DNA of 64,000 nt from Streptomyces xinghaiensis S187 (GCF_000220705.2 NZ_CP023202.1:2666001-2730000), one strand, 5' to 3'; shown: positions 24,140 through 32,775, counted from the first letter of the stretch. Made by a program: numbers and translations. The notes: generated by a model from the sequence alone, not told the origin.

Positions 24140-25435
24140 TCAGGCGTCCGGGGCGATGCGCTCCAGCACGATCGGGGACGGCTCGTACGCCGTGCCCGGG
24201 GGCGCGATCTCCGCGGCGCCGCCGAGGGCCTCCAGGGCGTAGCCGAAGCGCTCCGGGGTGTCGGTGTGCAGGGTCAGCAGCGGCTGCCCCGCGGTGACCT
24301 CCGCGCCCGGCTTGGCGTGCATCTCGATGCCCGCGGCGGCCTGCACCGGGTCCTCCTTGCGGGCCCGGCCCGCGCCGAGGCGCCAGGCGGCCACGCCGAC
24401 CGCGTGGGCGTCGAGGACCGTGAGCACGCCCGAGGCGGAGGCGGTCACGACGTGCTGCTCGCGGGAGACCGGGAGCGGCGCGTCCGGGTCGCCGCCCTGG
24501 GCGGTGATCATGCGGCGCCAGTGGTCCATGGCGGAGCCGTCGGCCAGCGCCTTCGCCGGGTCGGCGTCCGGCAGACCGGCCGCGTCGAGCATCTCGCGGG
24601 CCAGCGCCAGGGTCAGCTCGACCACGTCCGCCGGGCCGCCGCCCGCCAGCACCTCCACGGATTCCCGGACTTCGAGGGCGTTGCCCGCGGTGCGGCCGAG
24701 CGGGGTGGCCATGCCGGTGAGCAGGGCGGTGGTCCGCACCCCGTGGTCGGTGCCGAGGCCGACCATGGTGGCGGCCAGTTCGCGGGCGTCGGCGAGGTTC
24801 TTCATGAAGGCGCCGGAGCCCACCTTCACGTCCAGCACCAGGGAGCCCGTGCCCTCGGCGATCTTCTTGGACATGATCGAGGCGGCGATCAGCGGTATCG
24901 CCTCGACGGTGCCGGTGACGTCGCGCAGGGCGTACAGCTTCTTGTCGGCCGGGGCGAGTCCGTCGCCCGCCGCGCAGATGACGGCGCCGGCTTCCCGCAG
25001 CACGGCCATCATCTCGGCGTTGGACAGCGACGCCCGCCAGCCGGGGACCGACTCCAGCTTGTCGAGGGTGCCGCCGGTGTGGCCGAGGCCGCGGCCGGAG
25101 AGCTGCGGCACGGCGGCGCCGCAGGCGGCGACCAGCGGCGCCAGCGGCAGGGTGATCTTGTCGCCCACGCCGCCGGTGGAGTGCTTGTCCGCGGTGGGGC
25201 TGGACAGCGCGGAGAAGTCCATCCGCTCACCGGAGGCGATCATGGCGGCGGTCCAGCGGGCGGTCTCCGCGCGGTCCATGCCGTTGAGCAGGATCGCCAT
25301 GGCGAGCGCGGACATCTGCTCGTCCGCGACCTCCCCGCGGGTGTAGGCGTCGATGACCCAGTCGATCTGGGCGTCGGTCAGCCGGCCCTTGTCGCGCTTG
25401 GTCCGGATGACGGAGACGGCGTCCATGGGTTCCAT
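24140..25435 (-). CDS. deoA: Thymidine phosphorylase
   Basis: A 431-residue pyrimidine nucleoside phosphorylase that splits thymidine or deoxyuridine with phosphate to base and 2-deoxyribose 1-phosphate. The phosphate-binding signature KHSTGGVGDK, the family signature SGRGLGHTGGTLDKLE, and IMSKKIAEGTGSLVLDVKVG are all intact. ATG 25435 overlaps the cdd stop (TGATG), giving coupled translation; ATG 25426 (MDAVSVIRTKRD) is a close alternative. It is the last gene of the five-gene operon starting near 30.09 kb. Its product joins the phospho-sugar mutase/DeoC branch. Confidence 0.95.
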   Translation of the reverse strand: MEPMDAVSVIRTKRDKGRLTDAQIDWVIDAYTRGEVADEQMSALAMAILLNGMDRAETARWTAAMIASGERMDFSALSSPTADKHSTGGVGDKITLPLAPLVAACGAAVPQLSGRGLGHTGGTLDKLESVPGWRASLSNAEMMAVLREAGAVICAAGDGLAPADKKLYALRDVTGTVEAIPLIAASIMSKKIAEGTGSLVLDVKVGSGAFMKNLADARELAATMVGLGTDHGVRTTALLTGMATPLGRTAGNALEVRESVEVLAGGGPADVVELTLALAREMLDAAGLPDADPAKALADGSAMDHWRRMITAQGGDPDAPLPVSREQHVVTASASGVLTVLDAHAVGVAAWRLGAGRARKEDPVQAAAGIEMHAKPGAEVTAGQPLLTLHTDTPERFGYALEALGGAAEIAPPGTAYEPSPIVLERIAPDA

Positions 25436-25887
25436 CAGTTCGCTTCTTCTTCCTGGTGATCGCCGCCCGACGGGCGGCCGAGGCGCGCCAGGTCCTCCGC
25501 GCCGAAGGCGTCCGGCAGCACCTCGCTCATCGGGCGGATGCCGGACGGGGTGTCCACGAGCAGGTCCGGGCCGCCGTGCTCCCACAGCAGCTGGCGGCAG
25601 CGGCCGCAGGGCATCAGCCGTTCGCCGTCCCGGCCGCAGCAGGTGAAGGCGGTGAGCCGGCCGCCGCCGCCCGCGACGAGGTCCGAGATCAGGCCGCACT
25701 CGGCGCAGAGCGCGACCCCGTAGGCGGCGTTCTCCACATTGCAGCCGGTCACGGTGCGGCCGTCGGCCGCGAGGGCGGCGGCACCCACGGGGAAGCCGGA
25801 GTAGGGGGCGTAGGCCCGGGACATGACGTCCCGGGCCGCGCCCCGCAGGGCTTCCCAGTCGGTTTCCCGGACGGGGACAGCGGTCAC
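25435..25887 (-). CDS. cdd: Cytidine deaminase
   Basis: A 150-residue tetrameric-type cytidine deaminase that turns (deoxy)cytidine into (deoxy)uridine. NVENAAYGVALCAEC supplies the Cys ligand and the catalytic Glu, and MPCGRCRQ supplies the two other zinc Cys. The GTG start at 25887 directly abuts the TAA stop of the upstream permease gene, and its stop overlaps deoA, so it is embedded in the transporter operon. The C-terminus is extended by about 20 acidic residues. Deamination of imported cytidine followed by phosphorolysis is the evident sequence of steps. Confidence 0.95.
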   Translation of the reverse strand: MTAVPVRETDWEALRGAARDVMSRAYAPYSGFPVGAAALAADGRTVTGCNVENAAYGVALCAECGLISDLVAGGGGRLTAFTCCGRDGERLMPCGRCRQLLWEHGGPDLLVDTPSGIRPMSEVLPDAFGAEDLARLGRPSGGDHQEEEAN

Positions 25888-27189
25888 TTACTTGCCCTGG
25901 CCCTTCTGGTAGGTACGGCCGATGGCCTTGGGGGGCCGCAGCCGCTGGGCCGCCAGTGCGAGCACCAGCAGCGTGGCGACGTACGGGGTGGCCTCGACGA
26001 ACTCGCGCGGCACCGTCTCGGTGAAGGCGTACCAGAGCACGAGCAGCACCGCGAAGACCGCGCTGATCGCGGCGGTGCGGCGGCTGGTGGCCCGCAGCTT
26101 CCACAGGGTGACGGCGACCAGCAGCACCACGGCCAGCAGCAGCAGCGCGTGGACGGTGTCGCCGCCGCCGCGCAGCTGGAGGCTGTCCATGAAGCCGAAG
26201 AGGCCCGCGCCCATCGCGACGCCGCCCGGCCGCCAGTTGCCGAAGATCATCGTGGCGAGGCCGATGTAGCCGCGCCCGCCGGTCTGGCCGTCGGAGTAGA
26301 AGTGCACGCCGATGGCCATGAACGCCCCGCCCAGGCCCGCGAGCCCGCCGGAGACCAGCAGCGCCGCGTATTTGTACGTGTAGACGTTGACGCCGAGCGA
26401 CTCGGCGGCGGTCGGGTTCTCACCGCAGGAGCGCAGCCGCAGTCCGAAGGAGGAGCGCCACAGGACGAAGAAGGTGCCGACGAAGAGACCCGCGGCGACC
26501 AGGGTCAGCCAGGAGACGTTGGTGGTCAGGCCGCGGAGGATGCCCGCGGCGTCGGAGAGCAGGAACCAGTCCTTCTTCTCCAGCGTGCCCAGCCCGTCGG
26601 AGAGCAGCGGGACGGAGAACGTCGACATGTCGTCCATCGGCGGCGACTGCTTGTCGTTGCCGCCCGCGGCGGCCGCCTCGGAGCCCTCGGCGCCGAACAG
26701 CAGCTTGGCGAGGTACTGGGTGACGCCCAGCGCCAGGATGTTGATCGCCACACCGGAGATGATGTGGTCCACGCCGAAGGAGACGGTGGCGATGGCGTGG
26801 ATCAGTCCGCCGAGGAGACCGCCGATGACACCCGCCAGCGCGGCGGCCCACGGCCCGTACTGGTAACCGGCCCAGCCGGCGCAGAAGGTGCCGAGCATCA
26901 TCATGCCCTCGAGGCCGATGTTGATGACGCCCGCGCGCTCGGCCCAGAGGCCGCCGAGCCCGGCGAGGCCGATCGGCACGGCGGCGATCAGCGCGCCCCC
27001 GTACTGGCCGGAGGAGGTGAGGTCGCCCGCGCCGGTCCAGGCGCGCAGGACGGAGAGGAGCAGCAGCACACCGGCGATGATCAGCAGGACCACCGGGTAC
27101 GACAGCCTGCGGCGCTCCCGCTTGCCGTCCTGCTTGCCGTTCCTGCCGCTCAGTCCCTTAGCGACCGCGGCTGTGAGGTTCGTGCTCAC
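25888..27189 (-). CDS. ABC nucleoside transporter permease 2 (NupQ-like)
   Basis: A 433-residue inner-membrane permease of the BPD_transp_2 family. About ten hydrophobic helices are seen, with the EAA-like ERAGVINIGLEGMMMLGTFCAGW typical of nucleoside or simple-sugar importers with BMP-type binding proteins. GENPTAAESLGVNVYTYKY and GGLAGLGGAFMAIG mark the second half. The N-terminal 30 residues are basic. It overlaps the first permease gene by 4 nt. With that permease, the ATPase and the BMP lipoprotein it forms a complete importer resembling B. subtilis NupNOPQ. Confidence 0.93.
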   Translation of the reverse strand: MSTNLTAAVAKGLSGRNGKQDGKRERRRLSYPVVLLIIAGVLLLLSVLRAWTGAGDLTSSGQYGGALIAAVPIGLAGLGGLWAERAGVINIGLEGMMMLGTFCAGWAGYQYGPWAAALAGVIGGLLGGLIHAIATVSFGVDHIISGVAINILALGVTQYLAKLLFGAEGSEAAAAGGNDKQSPPMDDMSTFSVPLLSDGLGTLEKKDWFLLSDAAGILRGLTTNVSWLTLVAAGLFVGTFFVLWRSSFGLRLRSCGENPTAAESLGVNVYTYKYAALLVSGGLAGLGGAFMAIGVHFYSDGQTGGRGYIGLATMIFGNWRPGGVAMGAGLFGFMDSLQLRGGGDTVHALLLLAVVLLVAVTLWKLRATSRRTAAISAVFAVLLVLWYAFTETVPREFVEATPYVATLLVLALAAQRLRPPKAIGRTYQKGQGK

Positions 27190-28364
27190 GCGGACACCTC
27201 CGCCTTCTCGGTCTTCCCGTTGTCCCGGGCCTCGGCGGCGAGGCGTTCGCCGACCTTGCGCTGCTGGGTCCGCAGGCCGTAGCGGCGGACGACTTCATAG
27301 GCGATGACGACGCAGAGGACGATCACGCCCTGCATCACGCCGACGATCTCCTGGGCGTAGCCCTCGAATTCGAGCCGGCCGCCGGTGCGCTCCAGGAAGC
27401 CCCAGAGCAGCGCGCCGAGCGCGATGCCCACCGGGTGGTTCCGGCCGAGCAGGGCAATGGCGATGCCGGTGAAGCCGATGCCGTTGGGGAAGTCGGTGCC
27501 GAAGTTGTACGACTCGCCCAGCAGCGTCGGCATGCCGACCAGGCCGGCCACGAGGCCGGAGAGGAGCATGCTGGTGACGACCATGCGGCCGACGCTGACG
27601 CCGCCGGCCTGCGCGGCCGATTCGGAGCGTCCCACGGTGCGCAGGTCGAAGCCGAACCGGGTGCGGTTCAGCAGGAACCAGTACAGGACGCCGACGATCA
27701 CCGCGACGACGATGAAGCCGTTGACCGGGGCCTGCCCGGTCGGGATCTCGAAGAAGTGCGCGGATTCGGGGATCGGCTCGGTGTGGATGATGTTGCCGTC
27801 GCGGACCGCGAGCCGGCCGTCCTGGAGGAAGTAGCCGATGATCGCGCCGGCGATGGCGTTCAGCATGATGGTGCTGATGACCTCGCTGACGCCGCGGGTG
27901 GTCTTCAGCAGGCCGGCGATGCCGGACCAGAGGGCGCCGACCATCATCGCGACGATCATGATCACCGGGATCTGGACGATGCCCGGCAGCGCCAGCGCCC
28001 CGCCGACGACGGCGGCGAAGAAGGCGGCGATGCGGTACTGGCCGTCCACACCGATGTTGAAGAGGTTCATCCGGAAGCCGATGGCGACGGCCAGCGCGGA
28101 CAGGAAGTACGGGATCGCCTTGTTGACGATGACGATCTGGCTGTCGCTCTTGGAGCCGTACTCGACCATGATCGAGAAGGCTCGGAACGGGTTGTCACCG
28201 GTCGTCAGGAAGATCAACGAGGTGATGGCCAGGGCCGCGACGATGGCCAGCAGCGGGGCGGCGACGCCGAGGCCCACCCGGTGCCAGTCGACGGCGGCCC
28301 GGGACCGGACCGCCGGGGCCCCGGCCCCTCCGGTCCCCTGCGGGGCGGGGGTGGTGGTGCTCAT
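27186..28364 (-). CDS. ABC nucleoside transporter permease 1 (NupP-like)
   Basis: A 392-residue permease of the same family, pairing with the next permease. Helices begin near residue 32 (LGVAAPLLAIVAALAITSLIFL). LFNIGVDGQYRIAAF and TTRGVSEVISTIMLNAIAG are the family blocks, and GLVGMPTLLGESYNFG follows. The first 25 residues are Pro/Ala/Gly-rich. It overlaps the ATPase gene and the second permease gene by 4 nt each, so translation of the operon is coupled throughout. Confidence 0.93.
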   Translation of the reverse strand: MSTTTPAPQGTGGAGAPAVRSRAAVDWHRVGLGVAAPLLAIVAALAITSLIFLTTGDNPFRAFSIMVEYGSKSDSQIVIVNKAIPYFLSALAVAIGFRMNLFNIGVDGQYRIAAFFAAVVGGALALPGIVQIPVIMIVAMMVGALWSGIAGLLKTTRGVSEVISTIMLNAIAGAIIGYFLQDGRLAVRDGNIIHTEPIPESAHFFEIPTGQAPVNGFIVVAVIVGVLYWFLLNRTRFGFDLRTVGRSESAAQAGGVSVGRMVVTSMLLSGLVAGLVGMPTLLGESYNFGTDFPNGIGFTGIAIALLGRNHPVGIALGALLWGFLERTGGRLEFEGYAQEIVGVMQGVIVLCVVIAYEVVRRYGLRTQQRKVGERLAAEARDNGKTEKAEVSA

Positions 28365-30088
28365 GCCTCGTCCTCCCCACGGGACTCGTGCGGTTCGCCG
28401 TCGCGGTCGGCGGACGGCTGCAGGGTGCCGCTGGCGGCGCCGGTCATGGCCGAGCCCAACTCCTCGGGGGTGATGGTCGCGGGGTCGGCGTCGGCGACCA
28501 GGCGGCCGCGGAACATCACCCGCAGGGTGTCGGAGAGGCCGATCAGCTCGTCGAGGTCGGCCGAGACCAGCAGCACGGCCAGGCCCTCGCGGCGCGCGGC
28601 CCGGATCGCGTCCCAGATCTGCGCCTGGGCGCCGACGTCCACGCCCCGGGTGGGGTGCGCGGCGATCAGCAGCTTGGGGTCGTGGCTCATCTCGCGGCCG
28701 ACGATCAGCTTCTGCTGGTTGCCACCGGAGAGGCTGGCCGCGGTGACGTCGATGCCGGGGGTGCGGACGTCGTACTCCCGGACGATCCGCTGGGTGTCGG
28801 CACGGGCGGCCTTGATGTCGAGCAGGCCGCCCTTGCTGTTGGGGCGTTCGGTCACGTGTCCGAGGATGCGGTTCTCCCAGAGCGGGGCCTCCAGCAGCAG
28901 GCCGTGCCGCTGGCGGTCCTCGGGGATGTAGCCGATGCCGCCCTCGCGGCGCTTGCGGGTGGGGGCGTGGGTGACGTCCGCACCGTCCAGCACGACGCTG
29001 CCGCCGTCGGGTATCCGCATGCCCATGATCGCCTGGACCAGTTCGGCCTGGCCGTTGCCCTCCACTCCGGCGATGCCCAGGACCTCGCCCCGGTGGATGG
29101 CGAAGGAGACGTCGTCGAGCACGGCCCGCACCACGCCGTCGGGGTCGGTGGCCGACAGGCTGAGGGAGTCGACCGTCAGCATCGGCACGTCGGTGACCGT
29201 GGACTCGCGCGTCTCCGGCGAGGGGAGTTCACTGCCGACCATCAGTTCGGCGAGCTGCTTCCGCGTCACGTCGGCCGGCTTGACCGAGGCGACGGTGGTG
29301 CCGCGCCGGATGACGGTGATGTCGTCGGCGACGGACAGCACCTCGCCCAGCTTGTGGGAGATGAAGATGACGGTCAGGCCCTCGGCCTTGAGCTCGCGGA
29401 GGTTGTCGAACAGCGCGTCGACCTCCTGCGGCACGAGAACGGCCGTCGGCTCGTCGAGGATGAGCGTGCGGGCGCCGCGGTAGAGGACCTTGAGGATCTC
29501 CACGCGCTGGCGGTCGGCGACCCCCAGGTCCTCGACGAGGACGTCCGGGCGGGCGCCCAGGCCGTACGCGTCCGAGATCTCCATGATCCGGGCGCGGGCC
29601 CGGCCGGCGATGCCGTGCAGCTTCTCGGCGCCGAGGACGACGTTCTCGAGGACGGTGAGGTTGTCGGCCAGCATGAAGTGCTGGTGCACCATGCCGATGC
29701 CGCGGGCGATGGCGTCGCCCGGGCTGTGGAAGGACACCTGCTCGCCGTCGACGGAGATGGTCCCCTCGTCCGGCTTCTGCATGCCGTAGAGGATCTTCAT
29801 CAGGGTGGACTTGCCGGCGCCGTTCTCACCGACGAGCGCGTGGACGGTGCCGCGGCGGACGGTGATGTCGACGTCGTGGTTGGCGACGACGCCGGGGAAT
29901 CGCTTGGTGATGCCGTGCAGTTCGACCGCGGGGGCGCTGTCCGCCCGTGAACTGCTGCTGGACGCTTTGATGGCGCACTCTCCTCGGAGAAGGGAGCGGG
30001 ACGGGGGCGCCGGCCGGGACCGGCCGGGCGAGGTGGGAGGGACACAAGCGTTCGGGGGGACAGTAGCGAAGCTACCCCGCCCCACCAT
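28361..30088 (-). CDS. ABC nucleoside transporter ATP-binding protein (tandem ATPase)
   Basis: A tandem ATPase of up to 575 residues. The first nucleotide-binding domain has GENGAGKSTLMKILYG and VADRQRVEILKVLYRGARTLILDEP; the second has AGVEGNGQAELVQ and LSGGNQQKLIVGRE, the usual pattern in sugar/nucleoside importers. Conserved sequence begins at AVELHGITKRFPG. The start is uncertain: ATG 30088 is the only canonical choice but overlaps the operator and lies at the predicted -10 box (TAGCAT, plus-strand 30087-30092), hence upstream of the transcript. A good ribosome site GAGGAG stands 8 nt before an ATC codon (29971-29969) that would give IKASSSSS. It heads the operon ATPase, permease, permease, cdd, deoA. 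Confidence 0.92.
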   Translation of the reverse strand: MVGRGSFATVPPNACVPPTSPGRSRPAPPSRSLLRGECAIKASSSSSRADSAPAVELHGITKRFPGVVANHDVDITVRRGTVHALVGENGAGKSTLMKILYGMQKPDEGTISVDGEQVSFHSPGDAIARGIGMVHQHFMLADNLTVLENVVLGAEKLHGIAGRARARIMEISDAYGLGARPDVLVEDLGVADRQRVEILKVLYRGARTLILDEPTAVLVPQEVDALFDNLRELKAEGLTVIFISHKLGEVLSVADDITVIRRGTTVASVKPADVTRKQLAELMVGSELPSPETRESTVTDVPMLTVDSLSLSATDPDGVVRAVLDDVSFAIHRGEVLGIAGVEGNGQAELVQAIMGMRIPDGGSVVLDGADVTHAPTRKRREGGIGYIPEDRQRHGLLLEAPLWENRILGHVTERPNSKGGLLDIKAARADTQRIVREYDVRTPGIDVTAASLSGGNQQKLIVGREMSHDPKLLIAAHPTRGVDVGAQAQIWDAIRAARREGLAVLLVSADLDELIGLSDTLRVMFRGRLVADADPATITPEELGSAMTGAASGTLQPSADRDGEPHESRGEDEA

Positions 30089-30104
30089 GCTACGCGCGTA
30101 GCAT
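30087..30104. promoter_or_regulatory. 18-bp palindromic operator, nucleoside regulon site 4 (transporter operon)
   Basis: ATGCTACGCGCGTAGCAT is a perfect 18-bp palindrome whose centre is the shared 12-mer at 30090-30101. Its left end is also the -10 box TAGCAT on the minus strand, so binding would directly occlude the promoter of the operon. It is the most symmetric site in the window. Confidence 0.82.
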
Positions 30105-30117
30105 CCCGTCCGTACAC

Positions 30118-30150
30118 GGGCCCGGAGAAGGTCGGACCTTCCCCGGGCCC
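30118..30150. terminator. 16-bp hairpin downstream of the BMP lipoprotein gene
   Basis: Arms 30118-30133 and 30135-30150 pair over 16 positions with one mismatch; the terminal pairs must open to form a loop. It lies 26 bp past the BMP gene stop and before the operon promoter, separating the two transcription units. Confidence 0.75.
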
Positions 30151-30175
30151 GGGGATCCCGCGACGGAAGCCGGTG

Positions 30176-31210
30176 TCAGCGCTTCGGCTGCTCGTCGACC
30201 TTGACCTCGCCGCCGACGATCTTCTCCTTGGCGGCGTCGATCTTCGGCTGGATGTCGTCGATGAAGCCGCCGGAGGTGGCGAGGCTGACGCCGTCCTCCT
30301 TCAGGGTGTAGGCGTTGACGCCGGTCAGCGGCTTGCCGTCCTCGACGCTCTTGATGAGGTCGAAGACCGCCACGTCGACGTTCTTGACCACGGAGGTCAG
30401 GATCGAGTCCTTGTACTTCGCCAGACCCGGCTGCTGGTACTGGTCGGAGTCGACGCCGATCGCCCAGGTGTCCTTCTTGCCCGCGATGGCCTCGATCGAG
30501 CCCGCGCCGGACTGGCCGGCCGCGGTGTAGATGACGTCGATGCCGCGGTCGAGCATGCCCTTGGCCTTCGCCTTGGCGGCGGCCGGGTCGTTGAAGCCCT
30601 TGTCGTTGTTCGGGTAGAGGTACTCCGGGAAGACCTCGATGTCCTTCTTGGTGTCCTGCGCGCCCTGGACGAAGCCGGCCTCGAACTTCTGGATGAGCGC
30701 GTTGTTCACGCCGCCGATGAAGCCGACCTTGCCGGTCTTGGACTTGAGCGCGGCCGCCACTCCGGCGAGGTAGGAGCCCTCGTGCTCGGAGAAGACCATG
30801 CTGTCGACGTTCTTGCCCTCGGACACGGAGTCGACGACGCCGAAGGTGGTGTCCGGGAACTGCTTGGCGACCTTCTCGATCGACTTGCCGTAGTTGAAGC
30901 CGACACCTATGACCGGGTTGTAGCCGGCCTCCGCGAGGGAGGACAGCCGCTGCTCGCGGTCGGCCTCGGTCTCGTTGTTCTTGGCCGTCATCAGCTTGGC
31001 GTCGACGCCCAGCTCGTCCTTGGCCTTGTCGACACCGCGGGCCGCCGACTCGTTGAACGAGTGGTCGTCACGGCCGCCCACGTCGAAGGCGAGGCCGACG
31101 CCCTTCTCCTTGCCGCCCGACTCCGTCGAGGACTCACCGCAGGCGGCGGTGGTGAGCATGAGAGCCGCGGAGGCCATACCCGCGGCAGCGATCTTGGTTA
31201 CCCGGCGCAC
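30176..31210 (-). CDS. BMP-family nucleoside-binding lipoprotein
   Basis: A 344-residue substrate-binding lipoprotein of the Med/BMP (PnrA) family. The signal peptide ends in the lipobox LTTAAC with Cys24. Family blocks are VGLAFDVGGRDDHSFN, NPVIGVGFNYG, GKVGFIGGVNNALIQKFEAGF and DVIYTAAGQSGAG, with acidic and aromatic residues that bind nucleosides in PnrA. It delivers purine or pyrimidine nucleosides to the ABC importer encoded next to it. GTG 31210 has GGGGAAG 6 nt upstream. It has its own promoter, with a leader holding two hairpins, and a terminator, allowing higher expression than the rest of the transporter. Confidence 0.95.
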   Translation of the reverse strand: MRRVTKIAAAGMASAALMLTTAACGESSTESGGKEKGVGLAFDVGGRDDHSFNESAARGVDKAKDELGVDAKLMTAKNNETEADREQRLSSLAEAGYNPVIGVGFNYGKSIEKVAKQFPDTTFGVVDSVSEGKNVDSMVFSEHEGSYLAGVAAALKSKTGKVGFIGGVNNALIQKFEAGFVQGAQDTKKDIEVFPEYLYPNNDKGFNDPAAAKAKAKGMLDRGIDVIYTAAGQSGAGSIEAIAGKKDTWAIGVDSDQYQQPGLAKYKDSILTSVVKNVDVAVFDLIKSVEDGKPLTGVNAYTLKEDGVSLATSGGFIDDIQPKIDAAKEKIVGGEVKVDEQPKR

Positions 31211-31223
31211 GAGGACTTCCCCT

Positions 31224-31281
31224 TAGGACGAGCGCTGCCGTGGGGCGGCGCTGTGTAGGACGAGCGCCTGGCAACGGCGCT
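31224..31281 (-). promoter_or_regulatory. 5' leader of the BMP gene with two repeated hairpins
   Basis: The sequence TAGGACGAGCGC occurs at 31224-31235 and 31256-31267, 32 bp apart. Each copy runs into a stem: AGCGCTGCC/GGCGGCGCT (31231-31239, 31244-31252) and AGCGCC/GGCGCT (31263-31268, 31276-31281). The predicted transcript (-10 box at plus-strand 31293-31298) contains both hairpins before the ribosome site. This may be a stability element or a regulatory leader; no known riboswitch class was recognised. Confidence 0.5.
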
Positions 31282-31296
31282 GGCTTTTTCGCATCG

Positions 31297-31308
31297 TAAC
31301 GCGCGTAG
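31297..31308. promoter_or_regulatory. Degenerate copy of the CTACGCGCGTAG operator, nucleoside regulon site 5 (BMP promoter)
   Basis: TAACGCGCGTAG matches the 12-mer at 10 of 12 positions, including the ACGCGCGT core. It abuts and overlaps the -10 box TACGAT of the BMP gene (minus strand, 31298-31293). The asymmetric half may give weaker repression of the binding protein gene. Confidence 0.6.
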
Positions 31309-31392
31309 ATGCCGGGAAATCGCCTCTTCCGCAGCCGTTATCGGATCGACGCGAAGTGGTGTCGACCAGTATGTGGACGGCGTGTTGCGTGC

Positions 31393-32775
31393 TTACGGAC
31401 GGTGTCCGTCCAGCAGCGCAGCGGCGGTGAACAGCTCGACGCCGACCCGGATCGCGTTCTCGTCGACGTCGAAGTCGCCGCAGTGCAGATCGCGGCGCGA
31501 GGTGTCCCCGGGCCGCCGCACGCCCAGCCGGGCCATGGCGCCCGGGACCCGCTCCAGGTACCAGGAGAAGTCCTCGCCGCCCAGGCTCTGCTCGGTGTCC
31601 TCGACGGCGTCCGCCCCGCGGCGCGCGGTCATCGCGTCGGCCAGCAGTTCGGTGGCGCCGTACTCGTTGACCACCGGCGGCACCCCGCGGACGTAGTTGA
31701 TCTCCGACTTGGCCCCGCCGAGGGTGGCGATCTCGTCGATCGCGGCGTGCACCAGGTCGGGCGCCGCCCGCCAGGCCGGCAGGTCCAGGCAGCGGACCGT
31801 GCCGGACAGCTCGGCGTGCTGCGGGATGACGTTGCAGGCGTGCCCCGTCTCCAGCCGGCCCCAGGTCACGACGAGCCCGGAGCGGGTGTCGACCCGGCGG
31901 GCGAGGAGAGCGGGCACCTCGGTGGCCACCTTCGCGGCGGCCGTCACCAGATCGGTGGTGAGATGCGGACGGGCGGTGTGCCCGCCCGGGCCGTCGAGGG
32001 AGACCTCCAGCCGGTCGCAGGCCGAGGTGATCGGACCGGTGCGCAGGCCGATCCGGCCCGCGTCCACCCGGGGGTCGCAGTGCAGGGCCAGGATGCGGCC
32101 GACCCCGTCCAGCACACCCGCCTCGATGGCGTCGGGCGCGCCGCCGGGCAGCACCTCCTCGGCGGGCTGGAAGATCAGCCGCACCGGGTGCGGCAGCCGG
32201 CCCTCGCGGGCCAGCGCGGCGAGGACCAGCCCGGCGCCGAGGACGACCGTGGTGTGCACGTCGTGACCGCAGGCGTGGGCCCGGTGCGGGATCGTCGAAC
32301 GGTACGAGACCGTCTTGGTATCCGGGATCGGCAGCGCGTCGAGGTCCGCGCGCAGCGCCAGGACGGGACGGTCCGTGCCCGGGGCGGGGTCCGTGCCCGG
32401 GGCCACCGTGGCTGCGGCTGCGGCTGCGGCGTCTCCGTCCTGGGCCGGTGCGGAGCCGACGTCGCAGACGAGCCCGGTGCCGGCCGGGAGCACTCTCGGG
32501 GCGAGACCCGCGTGCTCCAGCCGCGCCTTGACCGCGGCCGTGGTGCGGAACTCCTGGTTGCCCAGCTCCGGGTGCATGTGGAGATCCCGGCGGAACGCGA
32601 CGAGCTCGGCGAAGAGGGCGTCGGGCAGCGTGCCGGGCATCCGGGGGCCGGCGGCGGCGATCCGGGCGGACACGGCCGCCGCGGTGGGTGCCGTTCCGGA
32701 TCCCGGAGCGTGGGGTTCCGCGGCGTCGTCCGCGGACAGCTCGGCGTCGGGCTCGGGGGACATCACATGGTTCAC
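31393..32775 (-). CDS. M20-family amidohydrolase/peptidase
   Basis: A 460-residue metal-dependent amidohydrolase of the M20D group (aminoacylase/carboxypeptidase type). Residues FRRDLHMHPELGNQEF, LRADLDALPI, HACGHDVHTT and IFQPAEEVLPGG carry the metal ligands and catalytic Glu; SLGGEDFSWYLERVPG is the C-terminal signature. The N-terminal 45 residues are low complexity, and an Ala/Thr/Pro repeat (APGTDPAPGTDRP) is inserted near residue 125. Possible starts are GTG 32775 and ATG 32763. It is not obviously linked to either neighbour; the substrate is unknown. Confidence 0.9.
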   Translation of the reverse strand: MNHVMSPEPDAELSADDAAEPHAPGSGTAPTAAAVSARIAAAGPRMPGTLPDALFAELVAFRRDLHMHPELGNQEFRTTAAVKARLEHAGLAPRVLPAGTGLVCDVGSAPAQDGDAAAAAAATVAPGTDPAPGTDRPVLALRADLDALPIPDTKTVSYRSTIPHRAHACGHDVHTTVVLGAGLVLAALAREGRLPHPVRLIFQPAEEVLPGGAPDAIEAGVLDGVGRILALHCDPRVDAGRIGLRTGPITSACDRLEVSLDGPGGHTARPHLTTDLVTAAAKVATEVPALLARRVDTRSGLVVTWGRLETGHACNVIPQHAELSGTVRCLDLPAWRAAPDLVHAAIDEIATLGGAKSEINYVRGVPPVVNEYGATELLADAMTARRGADAVEDTEQSLGGEDFSWYLERVPGAMARLGVRRPGDTSRRDLHCGDFDVDENAIRVGVELFTAAALLDGHRP

